Shown here: positions 45,211-54,262 of the stretch, piece after piece
Position numbering within the stretch: the first letter of the stretch is position 1
Layout: each line of letters opens with the position of its first letter
Assembly: GCF_036026595.1 (NCBI RefSeq)
Contig: NZ_JARZFX010000004.1
Span: 248,001 to 312,000, forward strand
Direction of reading: 5' to 3'
Source of the DNA: Virgibacillus_P tibetensis
GTDB lineage: Bacteria; Bacillota; Bacilli; Bacillales; Amphibacillaceae
DNA length: 64,000 nt
Notes under the pieces: model-generated
The model's input: only the letters and a program-made list of their open reading frames with translations
Databases searched by the model: none
What the model was told of the DNA's origin: nothing
Position numbers and translations under genes: made by a program

Positions 45211-45471
45211 TGATCAAACCGCCAGGGAGTCTTCATAAACGCGATGAAGACATTTTCACCTGTGATCGAGGCGCCAGGGAGTCTTCATAACCATGATGAA
45301 GACACTTTCACTTGTGATCGACTCGCCAGGGAGTCTTCATAACCATGATGAAGACCTTTTTCACCTGTGTTCGACTCGCCAGGGAGTCTTCATAAACGTT
45401 ATGAAGACCTTCACACCTGTGATCAAACCGCGATTGAGTCTTCATAAAAAAGCTATGTTAGAAACGAAGTA
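45211..45471. repeat. Tandem array of five 52-bp hairpin units
   Basis: Units begin at 45211, 45263, 45315, 45368 and 45420 (spacing 52, 52, 53, 52). Each of the first four contains CGCCAGGGA followed by GTCTTCAT, a variable seven-base loop and ATGAAGAC, a perfect 8-bp inverted repeat; the fifth has lost the right arm. There are no unique spacers, so it is not a CRISPR. It lies upstream of the YcdB-like gene in a gap of about 700 bases. Confidence 0.9.
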
Positions 45472-45570
45472 TTCTGCCGGAGCGAGTCCAAGAGCTCAAC
45501 CATCATTGTAAAGAGAAAAGGTGTCATGAATTTAAATTTTCATTACTTCGTCTTTTGTCTCAACAGCGCC
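45472..45570. repeat. Tail of the interspersed repeat family next to the tandem array
   Basis: ATTCTGCCGGAGCGA (45471-45485) repeats 37125-37139, and TCTTTTGTCTCAACA (near 45550-45565) resembles the TTTTGTCCCAACCTC end of the 240-bp elements. It suggests the tandem array arose inside a decayed member of that family. The rest up to 45727 shows no gene. Confidence 0.5.
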
Positions 45571-45727
45571 ATATTTTGAGGAGCATTCATTAATGATTTA
45601 ATATAGAAAATGATTTAAATTATCTTTGAAGAAGTTTTTTTAAGAATAAAAAGAGAAGATGAGGATGGATTTCGTTGAAATTTCACACTCTTTTCAAGGT
45701 CTGTAAGGTTATTATCATGTTTTTTTC

Positions 45728-45760
45728 AAAAGAAAAGCTGTCCATTAGTAGGACAGCTTT
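45728..45760 (-). terminator. Terminator of the amidase gene
   Basis: Read leftward, AAAGCTGTCC and GGACAGCTTT form a 10-bp stem with a seven-base loop, followed by TTCTTTTGAAAAAA. It lies eight bases after the amidase stop. Confidence 0.85.
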
Positions 45761-45768
45761 AATGTCTA

Positions 45769-46875
45769 TTAATCGTGAAAATAATTCTTCAATCCAGTTG
45801 TTATTGCTTCTGCTACATTATTCTGAAAAGACTCTGTATTGATTGCAGCAAGATCGTCTGGATTTGAAATAAACCCAAGCTCCATTAAGATTGAAGGAGC
45901 ATCATTATAACGTAATACTCGATAATCTCCGAACCTAACACCTCTGTCCTTTAGGGAAATAGTTGATGCCAGGGAAGTGTGAACGCTCTGTGCTAATTCA
46001 TTGTCTGTTCCGTTGCTATAAAAATAGGTGCTAATTCCATTTATAGAAAATATCGGAAAAGAATCAAAATGGAGACTAATAAATGCATCTGTATTGCTGG
46101 ATTGACTTATCCGGATTCGCTCTTCAAGAGATGCATAGTTGTCCCCCGATCGAGTCATTATAACTGTTGCACCAGCTGCATTTAATTGCTGTTCCACTTT
46201 GGTAGCGGTAGAAGTGACAAAGTCTTTTTCGTACACGCCACCAAGTCCGATCGCACCTGGATCGTTACCTCCATGACCCGGGTCAATAACGATCGTATAT
46301 CCTGCCAACGAGTTAGTGGTGTCTTCTTGTTTCACAGCTTCATTCGATGAATCATTGGATCTTTCACTTGTGGTTGTTTCTGAATTCGTACCAACGTTTG
46401 TAAATGCTGCTGCAATCCATGCATTAGCCCCATTGGATAAGACTATATTATGCCAATCGCCTCTGGTCTCCACCAGGCTGTATGTATCCCCGGTAGAAGC
46501 GAAATTGACAATGGAATGGTTTGTACCAGGTCCGGACCGTATATTTACACCCTGGGCTGTGACTGTTACTTTATTAGAAGTAGTTGAATTAATAGTATCT
46601 TCACTACTGACAGGGTTTAGAAAGTGTGCGGCAACCCAAGCCTTCTGACCACCGTAATATGTCTGAACCCAGCCATATTTCTCCTGAAACACCTTTACTT
46701 TATTGCCTTCAGCTAACTTGCCAATAATTTCAGCGTTGTTAGCGGGATCTCCTCTTACATTTAGAATTTTCACCCCAACTTCATAAACATCTCCGTTATT
46801 GGCTTGACTGGTAGTAGGCAGGAATAAAAGAGAAAATAGCAAAAAACTTAACGATAAAGCAAAATACCTATTCAC
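45769..46875 (-). CDS. Secreted N-acetylmuramoyl-L-alanine amidase with two SH3b domains
   Basis: 368 residues from GTG 46875, with AAGGAGGT about ten bases upstream. A signal peptide (residues 1-25, cleavage after SQA) is followed by two bacterial SH3 repeats (ILNVRGDPANNAEIIGKL and VNIRSGPGTNHSIVNF, each ending in WV/WIAAxF), a Ser/Thr/Asn-rich linker and an Amidase_3 domain with IVIDPGHGGNDPGAIG, a Glu ligand in YEKDF, SLHFDS and the catalytic Glu in ILMELGFISN. It cuts the bond between MurNAc and L-Ala in peptidoglycan. Single-gene unit with its own terminator. Confidence 0.94.
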   Translation of the reverse strand: MNRYFALSLSFLLFSLLFLPTTSQANNGDVYEVGVKILNVRGDPANNAEIIGKLAEGNKVKVFQEKYGWVQTYYGGQKAWVAAHFLNPVSSEDTINSTTSNKVTVTAQGVNIRSGPGTNHSIVNFASTGDTYSLVETRGDWHNIVLSNGANAWIAAAFTNVGTNSETTTSERSNDSSNEAVKQEDTTNSLAGYTIVIDPGHGGNDPGAIGLGGVYEKDFVTSTATKVEQQLNAAGATVIMTRSGDNYASLEERIRISQSSNTDAFISLHFDSFPIFSINGISTYFYSNGTDNELAQSVHTSLASTISLKDRGVRFGDYRVLRYNDAPSILMELGFISNPDDLAAINTESFQNNVAEAITTGLKNYFHD

Positions 46876-47030
46876 TTATTAACGCACCTCCTTTTTGTTG
46901 AAATTTTTAGACTATTAGATCTGGATACTAATAATTAATAACCTTAACGGAGGAGGAATAAACCTATTCCTTAAAAAATAAATCGGAAGTACCAGCCGAC
47001 TCAGCATATTATCCCAGAGTGAAAATCGAT

Positions 47031-47057
47031 TAAAAAAGACTCCCAATAGGGGGAGTC
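47031..47057 (-). terminator. Terminator of the FMN-reductase gene
   Basis: Read leftward, GACTCCC pairs with GGGAGTC (47038-47044 with 47051-47057) and is followed by TTTTTTAAT. It lies 12 bases after the stop codon at 47070. Confidence 0.85.
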
Positions 47058-47069
47058 AATGTAACTATA

Positions 47070-47606
47070 CTACAGTTCTTTCACTAACTCAAAAGCTGCT
47101 TCTAAAGCTGCTTTGTCCTGTTTAATGTCTCCTGGTTTCCTTGCTTCTCCGAGAACATATCCTTCAAATGACATGCCGTAAAACTGACAAATATAATCAA
47201 ATTGCTGCACGAGTGGAAGTCCTTTTAATTTTGGGTTATCGCCACCTACAGCAATCAAATAAGCTTTTTTCTTCCCGAGCTCTTCTCTGAAATGTGAATA
47301 GCTCGGATCTCTCATGATTTGTGACCAGCGATCAATGAAGGTTTTCATTGGACCAGACATGCCGTACCAATAGATTGGAGTTGCAAAAACGAGGATATCG
47401 TGTTCTAGCATTTGATCAATTAGTTTTGTATGGTTATCATTAACCTCTGGAAAACCTTCTTTTGAGTGTCGTTCATCAATAATAGGCTGGATCAAATGAT
47501 CACGTAAATATATATGCGTTGCTTTTTCTTTAGGAACTGCTTCATATGTTAAATATTCCGTGTTACCGTTTTCTCTGGTTGAACCGTGCAGGACTGCAAT
47601 TTTCAT
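47070..47606 (-). CDS. NAD(P)H-dependent FMN reductase/flavodoxin-fold oxidoreductase
   Basis: 178 residues. The flavin phosphate loop GSTRENGNTEYLTYEA at residues 8-23 and TPIYWYGMSGPMKTFIDRW near 77-95 place it in the NADPH-dependent FMN reductase superfamily. These cytosolic enzymes reduce flavins, quinones or azo/nitro compounds; the substrate is unknown. It forms a single-gene unit. GGGAGGAG precedes ATG 47606. Confidence 0.88.
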   Translation of the reverse strand: MKIAVLHGSTRENGNTEYLTYEAVPKEKATHIYLRDHLIQPIIDERHSKEGFPEVNDNHTKLIDQMLEHDILVFATPIYWYGMSGPMKTFIDRWSQIMRDPSYSHFREELGKKKAYLIAVGGDNPKLKGLPLVQQFDYICQFYGMSFEGYVLGEARKPGDIKQDKAALEAAFELVKEL

Positions 47607-47816
47607 TCTTTCTCCTCCCTGATTTCAACAATTAATCTATATTTTAAACGTTACAGATGATAAATACGAATCGTATGCTCACTGATCTCTTGAATGGAAT
47701 TTCACTTTATATTAAATCTATTCTTTTGCAGGGATTTTAGAAGTAAGAGAAGAAACTATAACTATAGACAAATTATGAAAAGGCTTAATAACATTAGAGG
47801 GAGTGCAGATTTTAAA

Positions 47817-48598
47817 ATGATCTATCGAAAAAAATTCTATAAAATTAATCCTGAAAAATTAGATGCGTTTAATAATTTTTTCCATACATACCTTTACCCT
47901 AACCAAATTAAACATGGATCAAAACTTATTGGACGCTGGGTGAATGAATTACAAGATGAAATCACTACTTTATGGGAATATAAAAGTATGGAGCAATATG
48001 AAGCCATTGAACATAAGATTAGAAATAGCGACCTGCACCGAGAAGCCCAGGTAAGAAGGAAGGAGTTAGGGAATCTTTATATAGAGAGCCATCAGGAATT
48101 TTTGACATCGACAGCTCCTCTCCCCGCATCCTATCACCCGCCAAAGCATATTGTTTCTGTTAGCGGATATATTGCCAATGAAAATGGCGAGGTTCTTCTT
48201 GTGCGAAACCTGCATCGTTCAGACACAATGGAAATGCCGGGGGGACAAGTGGAAGATTAGAAGAAGCAATGCATCGGGAGATTATGGAAGAGACAGGAGT
48301 AAAAGTAAGTCTTACAGGTATCACTGGAATTTACCAAAACATTTCAAGCGGCATTATTTGTGTCGTATTTAGAGGGCATTACATTTCCGGTGAATTGACA
48401 CCAGCTGAAGGGGAGACTACAGAGGTTATCTTCTCAAAATTAACAAAGGAAAATGCATCTGAACTAATTAAAAAGCCACATTTCAGAAGTAGAGCAATTG
48501 ACGCAATGGAACCTACTTACCTGCCATATGAAATGTATACGACTAGACCATTTGAACTTATAAAGAGATTTGAAGGGAACGCGGAGGAATCCCAGTAA
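47817..48598 (+). pseudogene. Broken NIPSNAP-Nudix fusion gene
   Basis: The first part (47817-48260) encodes a NIPSNAP-like domain (MIYRKKFYKINPEKLDAF...HGSKLIGRWVNE) and the start of a Nudix domain up to MPGGQVED, then stops. The next frame resumes at once with LEEAMHREIMEETGVKV, the second half of the Nudix box, and continues to 48598. A normal Nudix box needs G-x5-E between them; about ten bases (codons for G-E-x plus one) are missing, which removes a conserved Glu and shifts the frame. The hydrolase should be inactive unless the gap is a sequence error. The start is uncertain; no strong ribosome site is seen. Confidence 0.78.
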
Positions 48599-48725
48599 GC
48601 TACTTAGGAAATTAGGAATGTATAATGGTAAACTGGTAATTCTGACGCACAATGATTTAGAAGAAATCAATAGTAGCCTTTAAACCCGGAAACGCAGAAT
48701 ATAAATCAACATAAGAGGTGAGGAC

Positions 48726-48914
48726 ATGAAGTTTGAAAAGAAGCATATATTTAAGTTTCTAATCGTAATAGCAGCAGCATTTATAGCACGAATACTTATT
48801 GCTTTATTCAGCACAAGCTATAATCAATATGCAGGCCTGATAATAATTGTTATATCAATTGCAGTTTTATTGTTTTGGATTTATGCGGATGAAAAAAGAG
48901 AGGTTAAGAGATGA
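48726..48914 (+). CDS. Small membrane protein, two helices
   Basis: 62 residues: a charged N-terminus, hydrophobic segments at about 10-29 and 36-52 with a short polar loop STSYNQY, and a positively charged tail. AGAGGTGAGG lies before ATG. Its stop overlaps the start of the next reading frame (ATGA), so the two are coupled. No family recognised; role unknown. Confidence 0.65.
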   Translation: MKFEKKHIFKFLIVIAAAFIARILIALFSTSYNQYAGLIIIVISIAVLLFWIYADEKREVKR

Positions 48915-49459
48915 AGAAAAAGATACTAATTACTTTAAGTACACTTCTACTTTTTTTACAGCAATTAGCTGGTTATTCCCCTATTCTGCTCTTAGTCTCA
49001 CCAAATCCTATACTTACAAGCCCGACCGTGTTGTTGTAGACCAATTTCTGCAGGATTTAAAGGAATTTAAGGAATTTTATGAGGAGCATCCTAAGAAAAA
49101 CGATTTAACGACCGAACGTGTTCAGTATATTCTCCAATCATATGATCTGCCTTGGATAAATACGAAAGAGCCAGTAAAAATGGCGCACCAGGAGCTGGAT
49201 TTAATTTTGTTTGAAGTAGAGAAAGCGAGGAAAGTATTAATAGATTTTTAGTGAAAATTATGATGCCTATACAAAAGACTATTTAAAAATGACATTAGTA
49301 ACTACGTTGGGTATAGAAGAGGAAATTGGGAGGCTTATGGATTCCGGGTTTGATTCCAGGAAAACAGTTCGCATACAAACCAATAATATTCATGGAAGTT
49401 TTATTAACAGCTTTAATAGGCTCGCAACTTTTTATAAGGAATATAAAGGGGTCAGATGA
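48911..49459 (+). pseudogene. Secreted protein gene broken by two homopolymer frameshifts
   Basis: ATG 48911 opens a signal peptide (MKKKILITLSTLLLFLQQLAG). After a C4 run near 48980 the sensible sequence moves to another frame (YSALSLTKSYTYKP...VEKARKVLIDF), and after a T5 run near 49245 to the third frame (SENYDAYTKDYLKMTLVTTLGIEE...FYKEYKGVR, stop at 49459). Adding one C and removing one T would restore one protein of about 183 residues. It starts inside the stop of the preceding membrane protein gene. Either a true pseudogene or two sequencing errors in homopolymers. No family recognised. Confidence 0.75.
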
Positions 49460-49480
49460 TTGTACCGAAAAGTTGTTATT

Positions 49481-49513
49481 AAAAAGCGGAGCGCTTCAAC
49501 AAGCTGCTCCGCT
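49481..49513 (-). terminator. Terminator of the ABC exporter operon
   Basis: AGCGGAGC (49485-49492) and GCTCCGCT (49506-49513) form the stem; read leftward it ends in TTTTTAATAAC. It lies 14 bases after the permease stop codon. Confidence 0.85.
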
Positions 49514-49527
49514 CTTTAGAAGAAAAC

Positions 49528-50769
49528 CTACGCGCGAATCCACTTCCAAATCTCACCCGGTGTTGCATTTTTTCCATACATTAGAATGCCTACTTTAAAT
49601 ATTTTCCCTGCTAGTTTCATGAATATCCAGACACTCACTACTAGAATTGCTAAAGAAATAGCAATCTCCATCCACGGCCATTCTTCAAGCACAGCAAGGC
49701 GCATGATTAACACCCCTGGAGCAGTGAATGGGATATACGTACCGATTTGCGCCATTAAGCCACTTGGATCACTGAAAACGGGCCCGATAAAAACAAAAGG
49801 AAGAAATGGCAGCATCATAACCATGCCCTGGAAGTTTCCGGCAGTTGATATATCCGCCATCGTGGCACCAATACCAACGAAGAGAGAAGCGAATAATAAG
49901 AATCCGAGTATAGCAATGGCAAGTAGTAGTGCAAGCTCAGGTACGAATAAATATTCCAGTACCGGCATATCAATTCGCCAGATAAGGACTGGCATTACGA
50001 TCACGATCGAAACGACAGACTGTATGATTCCCAGAACAAAATAACCAATAATTTTACCTTGCATCAATTCTGCAGGTGTCAGCGATGATAAAATAATTTC
50101 TGCTATTTTATCCTTCTTTTCCTGAGAGGCACTTTGGAAAATAGCCATTCCCGTGAATACAATTGAAAGCATAATGAAACCTGCAAATGCCCCGGGCACC
50201 ATGCGATCCAATGGTGGGCCAGCATCCATCATGGATTCTGCCGCAGGATCAATTGCTGCAACATCATCCGCAGCTGGTTCGTCAAACATAATTCCGCGGG
50301 AGATGACTGCAAGTTTTTCATCCGTCAGACCAAGTTCTTCCATTTGTTTTGCCTGCAGTGGCGACTCTAATACTTGTACTTGATTTATAAAAAACGGGTA
50401 AATGTCATCACTTGTGTACACTGGGACTATGCCTTCATTTAGTGCACGTTCATCTAAAAATATAAACGCCGTATTTTCACTGTTTTCCAGCTGATTAACT
50501 ATTTCTGATTCATTGAGATCTGTTAAGTGCATATCCCAATCAAAACCGGATTGCTCAGCCGTTTCTTCTAGAACTGGATATATATCCAGTTGATCATTTA
50601 TAAGAACTCTGGTAAACGTCGATTCCTCGTCGTCTGATCCACCGAGAAGACTACCTAAAAGCATAAAACCTATGATGAGTACTGGGGTTAAAAACAGACC
50701 AATAATAAATGTTTTGTTTTTCAGATTACGCTTAATTTCCCATTTAGCAACCTTCATCGTGTTACGCAT
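49528..50769 (-). CDS. ABC-2 type exporter permease (NatB/YhaP-like)
   Basis: 413 residues from ATG 50769. One membrane helix near residues 20-42, a large outer domain (~45-180), then five or six helices to the C-terminus, the layout of NatB/YhaP. The N-terminal MKVAKWEIKRNLKNKTFIIG is typical. With the overlapping upstream ATPase gene it forms an efflux pump, in relatives linked to Na+ or antimicrobial export; the substrate is not known. GGAGG lies 12 bases before the ATG, inside the ATPase gene. Confidence 0.9.
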   Translation of the reverse strand: MRNTMKVAKWEIKRNLKNKTFIIGLFLTPVLIIGFMLLGSLLGGSDDEESTFTRVLINDQLDIYPVLEETAEQSGFDWDMHLTDLNESEIVNQLENSENTAFIFLDERALNEGIVPVYTSDDIYPFFINQVQVLESPLQAKQMEELGLTDEKLAVISRGIMFDEPAADDVAAIDPAAESMMDAGPPLDRMVPGAFAGFIMLSIVFTGMAIFQSASQEKKDKIAEIILSSLTPAELMQGKIIGYFVLGIIQSVVSIVIVMPVLIWRIDMPVLEYLFVPELALLLAIAILGFLLFASLFVGIGATMADISTAGNFQGMVMMLPFLPFVFIGPVFSDPSGLMAQIGTYIPFTAPGVLIMRLAVLEEWPWMEIAISLAILVVSVWIFMKLAGKIFKVGILMYGKNATPGEIWKWIRA

Positions 50770-51694
50770 GGACTTCACCAGCCTCCTGTAACAAATTCTT
50801 ATCTGTAGCAATATCGATAAAGATTTCATGCAAAGAGACACGATCGATTGCTAATTCCTGTATGGATAAATGGTCAGGCAGATTTTTTAGCCAGATGGAT
50901 GGCTCTACATTTTTTGATAAGTATAGCGTAGAGATGTCATCTGTCTGCTCAACGCGTTGTACATCTGTTATATGCTCTAGGTCCGTACGGTTATTTTTTC
51001 CGCGAATAGTACATTTGAAATTGGCATACTGTGTTTTTACATCATCCATTGATCCATAAATAACCTTTTGGCCGTGGTGGATCATAAATAACCTGTCAGC
51101 CATTTCTTCAACCAGATTCATTTGATGGGAAGATAATAAAATTGCCGTGCCATTTTCAGCTAAGCTGCGTATTTCTTCTTTGAACAATTCTTGACTGACT
51201 GGATCCAGGCCTGAAAAGGGTTCATCTAAGATGAGCAGTTCAGGCTCATGTATAATAGAAGCAATGAACTGCACTTTTTGTCCCATCCCTTTTGATAGCT
51301 CTTCAACGGATACTTTTTCTTTACCTTCCAAGTCAAATTTCTTCAAATAGGTTAGGGCTCGTTCCTTTGCCTGGTCAAGTGGATAATCCTTCAGATCAGC
51401 TAAATATAATAAGATATCCATTACCTTTACATTTTTATACAAACCACGTTCTTCAGGCAAATAACCGATTTTATGTCTCGGAATATCTTTTCCATTACTA
51501 TTCTGAAAGCTAATGGACCCTTCATCTGGATACATAATTCCCATTATATTTCGAATGGTTGTCGATTTTCCTGCGCCATTCGGGCCTAGAATGGCCATGA
51601 TTTCTCCTTTACGTACGTCAAAAGAAATGTTCTTAATGATCTGTTTATCTTTAAATGATTTGCCGAGTTTTTCTACGGCCAGCATTGTTTCCAT
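50762..51694 (-). CDS. ABC exporter ATP-binding protein (NatA/YhaQ-like)
   Basis: About 310 residues. Walker A GPNGAGKST near residue 40, signature LSKGMGQKVQF near 132, Walker B LLILDEPFSGLDP near 152, and a C-terminal regulatory region ending SLHEIFIDIATDKN as in YhaQ. It powers the permease, with which it overlaps by eight bases. The start at ATG 51694 fits the family length; the frame stays open to 51961 but that part is repeat DNA. The ribosome site is weak, so ATG 51685 or GTG 51706 remain possible. Confidence 0.9.
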   Translation of the reverse strand: METMLAVEKLGKSFKDKQIIKNISFDVRKGEIMAILGPNGAGKSTTIRNIMGIMYPDEGSISFQNSNGKDIPRHKIGYLPEERGLYKNVKVMDILLYLADLKDYPLDQAKERALTYLKKFDLEGKEKVSVEELSKGMGQKVQFIASIIHEPELLILDEPFSGLDPVSQELFKEEIRSLAENGTAILLSSHQMNLVEEMADRLFMIHHGQKVIYGSMDDVKTQYANFKCTIRGKNNRTDLEHITDVQRVEQTDDISTLYLSKNVEPSIWLKNLPDHLSIQELAIDRVSLHEIFIDIATDKNLLQEAGEVHA

Positions 51695-51774
51695 CTGTTT
51701 ATTCACTCTTTCTATTATTAAATTAAGGCTGTTGTCTAAAAGAATTATTGTTTTTAACACACAAAATCTATAAA

Positions 51775-51975
51775 AGGCGACGTAACTCTGGAATAGATTG
51801 TTAGCTACCACTACGGAAAAATACACTACGCTTTCACCACTCCGGGTACAAGTGCGACATCTACTCAAACTCACGCTGTTCGTTTTCGCAGTGTCTTCTT
51901 TGCCGCTGGGCGGTCTGCAAGCCTCCTCGAACTTCACTGTCGTTTCGTTCTGTGGGATCACGAACCCGTTCTTTT
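51775..51975. repeat. Decayed interspersed repeat
   Basis: Between two ABC operons. GTCTGCAAGCCTCCTCGAA (near 51912-51930) recalls CTCAAAGCCTCCTCGAAAA near 25686-25704 and GTCTGCGAGACC at 37048. GC content is higher than in the flanking genes and the open frames are accidental. Confidence 0.5.
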
Positions 51976-51985
51976 TACTCCCTTT

Positions 51986-52834
51986 TTATTTCAATAAAAT
52001 AGTTATTATTTCCTCCATTCCCATATTTTTTGCAGTCGTGTAAGTAAGATTGTTTTCGAGAAAAAATGTTTCTGTAGCTGATGGGTTATTTGAAATCAGC
52101 CTATTATTTTCACGTGAGACTTCTCCGGGAATAGGCTTAACTGAGAGATCGCATTTCATCCAGTAACACATATAGCTTTCTGTCAATTCTTCTTTTTCAA
52201 AAGTCCCCATCATTTTCCCATTCTGTAATACGTATAAATAGTCAGCAAGTTTCATAATATCCTCGGATTGATGGCTGGTCATTATAATTGCCCGTTCTCC
52301 TTGATCCATCCAATCCACCACTAAATCAATGAAATGTTTTTTTGATGGAATATCTATAAAAGATGTAGGCTCATCAAGTAGCATTAAGGGGGTGTTTCTA
52401 GGTAGGGTCAGCGCAAGACTTAATTTCTGCTGATCCCCCTGTGACAGCTTCCCATACCGTTTATCTAATGGAATTGCTAAAAGGCTAACCATTTTATTGA
52501 ACTGATCTTCATTCCAATTAGGATACAGAGGAGATATAAATTCCTTTAAAGAGTTTCCGGTAAATGGGTTCCATCCAATAACTGTTTGAGGCTGGTAGGC
52601 CACTTGCTTTTTCCAACTTTCGTCATGTCCATAGACGAACTTATTAAAGAATTTAATGTTTCCCATGTCGGGTTTAGCCAGATTCATAATAAGTTTTAGT
52701 AAGGTGCTTTTCCCGGATCCGTTGTTGCCAATTAATGCTGTAATGGTTCCCGGTTCTATTTTCAAGTCGATTGGTCCAAGATTAAACTCATCTATTCTTT
52801 TTTGGATTTGTGAAATTTCTAAAAACCTATTCAT
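51986..52834 (-). CDS. ABC transporter ATP-binding protein (YtrB-like)
   Basis: 282 residues. Walker A GNNGSGKST near residue 36, signature LSQGDQQKLSLAL near 129, Walker B PLMLLDEPTSFID near 149. It overlaps the GntR gene by four bases and belongs to a leftward operon of membrane protein, GntR regulator and ATPase, comparable to ytr-type antibiotic-response cassettes. With the membrane protein it may form a small exporter or detoxification unit. Confidence 0.88.
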   Translation of the reverse strand: MNRFLEISQIQKRIDEFNLGPIDLKIEPGTITALIGNNGSGKSTLLKLIMNLAKPDMGNIKFFNKFVYGHDESWKKQVAYQPQTVIGWNPFTGNSLKEFISPLYPNWNEDQFNKMVSLLAIPLDKRYGKLSQGDQQKLSLALTLPRNTPLMLLDEPTSFIDIPSKKHFIDLVVDWMDQGERAIIMTSHQSEDIMKLADYLYVLQNGKMMGTFEKEELTESYMCYWMKCDLSVKPIPGEVSRENNRLISNNPSATETFFLENNLTYTTAKNMGMEEIITILLK

Positions 52835-53241
52835 GTCGATTCTCCTTTCTTTCTGTATGACTGCACAATTTCATTAAAAATATCCTCGATTTGATCTAGT
52901 GAATAATCATAATTGAGTGCTGTTTCGATCGCTTTTTCGATGGTTTGGTAAACAGCTGCCACTTTTACTTGATGCTTTAACGAGTCTTCTATTTCTGCTA
53001 CAAATGTACCTTTGCCTTGTGTTGTCCGAATAAATCCTTGGTATTCCAGGTTTTGATAAGCACGACGAATGGTAATGACACTGGTTTCCAAGTCTTTAGC
53101 GAGCGCACGAATGGAAGGCAAAGCCCTTTTAGCAGGTAGATGACCGCCAGCAATCAAAGCCTTTAATTGATTCTCTATTTGATGATAGAAGGGCTCACGT
53201 GATTCTTTTGATAATCGTATAGGTAGTTCCATGGCAAACAC
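52831..53241 (-). CDS. GntR-family regulator, YtrA subfamily
   Basis: 136 residues. A winged helix at residues ~10-75 (SREPFYHQIENQLKALIAGGHL, LPSIRALAKDLETSVITIRRAYQNLEYQGFI, GKGTFVAE) and only a short C-terminal helix, the mark of YtrA-type regulators. They repress their own ABC operons. A CTGTATATACAG palindrome before the first gene of this operon is the likely operator. Confidence 0.9.
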   Translation of the reverse strand: MFAMELPIRLSKESREPFYHQIENQLKALIAGGHLPAKRALPSIRALAKDLETSVITIRRAYQNLEYQGFIRTTQGKGTFVAEIEDSLKHQVKVAAVYQTIEKAIETALNYDYSLDQIEDIFNEIVQSYRKKGEST

Positions 53242-53254
53242 TCCTTTCTCACTT

Positions 53255-53983
53255 TTAGAGATAATCCAATTTATCCATGGCTTTTTTCATATAATGCTGC
53301 CAATGGGCGAAACCAAAAAACGCCAACAAAATAGATGCTATGGATGATACTATCGGCCACTTTTGAGCGAGAATGATAGACCAATATACAATGCCATTTT
53401 CAAATAAAACATGAATCATGGTGAAAATAGAAAGTAAAACGATCAATAGTGTTACCCCTATAAATATCGTCCCGACAGTAGAAGTTAGCGGTCCTTTCGT
53501 GCCGATTTCACTTAAAGGGAATACATATCCCGCGTAAACTCCAAATGACAGCCAAATAATAGCGAAGGCTATAAATGAGCCTACAGACAGCATTTCTGGC
53601 AATGGGCTCATAAAGTAGATCCCTATTAGTGCCAGCAATTGAAAAGGAAAGGAATAGAAAAAGTGAACAATAAACCTGCTCTTCATAATTACATCTTGTT
53701 TGATGGGCAGTTGTTTTTGCATAACAACTAAAGGTAAAACGATCAAATCTCCAGAGACTTTTTTAATTTGAAATTCTTTTGGTTTTGTCCATATTGTAGC
53801 GACTGAGAATAAAAGTACAAAAAAGAAGTCAATACCAACAAAGCCATTTTCCATATAGGATTCTATTGATGTAACAATAAAAAATAGTATGAACATCGAA
53901 AATAAAAATGCGGATAAAAAACCGAACTTTGACATTCTCAATTCTAACTTAGCTAACGAATAAGCCTGCTTCCATTCCTGCAT
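53255..53983 (-). CDS. Membrane protein of the GntR-ABC cassette
   Basis: 242 residues with six hydrophobic segments in three pairs. The N-terminal charged helix (QEWKQAYSLAKLELRMSKFGFL) resembles that of ABC-2 type membrane subunits. It is the first gene of the operon and is followed after 13 bases by the GntR regulator. It is probably the membrane partner of the ATPase. No closer family recognised. Confidence 0.75.
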   Translation of the reverse strand: MQEWKQAYSLAKLELRMSKFGFLSAFLFSMFILFFIVTSIESYMENGFVGIDFFFVLLFSVATIWTKPKEFQIKKVSGDLIVLPLVVMQKQLPIKQDVIMKSRFIVHFFYSFPFQLLALIGIYFMSPLPEMLSVGSFIAFAIIWLSFGVYAGYVFPLSEIGTKGPLTSTVGTIFIGVTLLIVLLSIFTMIHVLFENGIVYWSIILAQKWPIVSSIASILLAFFGFAHWQHYMKKAMDKLDYL

Positions 53984-54007
53984 GGCTGTTTCCTCCTTTA
54001 AACTACT

Positions 54008-54040
54008 TACTGTGTATGTCTGTATATACAGTATATATTA
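54008..54040 (-). promoter_or_regulatory. Probable YtrA-type operator
   Basis: CTGTATATACAG (54020-54031) is a perfect palindrome, extended by ACTGTGTAT on the left and TATATAT on the right. It lies 37 bases upstream of the membrane protein gene start, suited to autorepression by the GntR regulator. Confidence 0.6.
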
Positions 54041-54262
54041 TCTTTGAAATTGTCAAGTTGAAATAGGTAAGATTCAAGTTATGAGCATACCGTTCATATT
54101 TTTGCCATAACATTGTTACTAATATGTGAATCATTACACATGCTTATTATTATTTATGGTTAGACATGTTACTATATAAGTGTAATAAGGAATCACCTTA
54201 CAATATATTGTGAATAACTGAACAAGATTAAAGTAAATCAAAAGATAAAGGAGATGGAAATC

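Noticed and set aside
45211..45471. CRISPR array
   Set aside because: Regular spacing near 52 bp, but the entire unit is conserved and there are no unique spacers or cas genes.
51695..51961. 90-residue N-terminal extension of the YhaQ-like ATPase
   Set aside because: The extension is translated repeat DNA and lies outside the family length; the ABC fold starts at about 51694.
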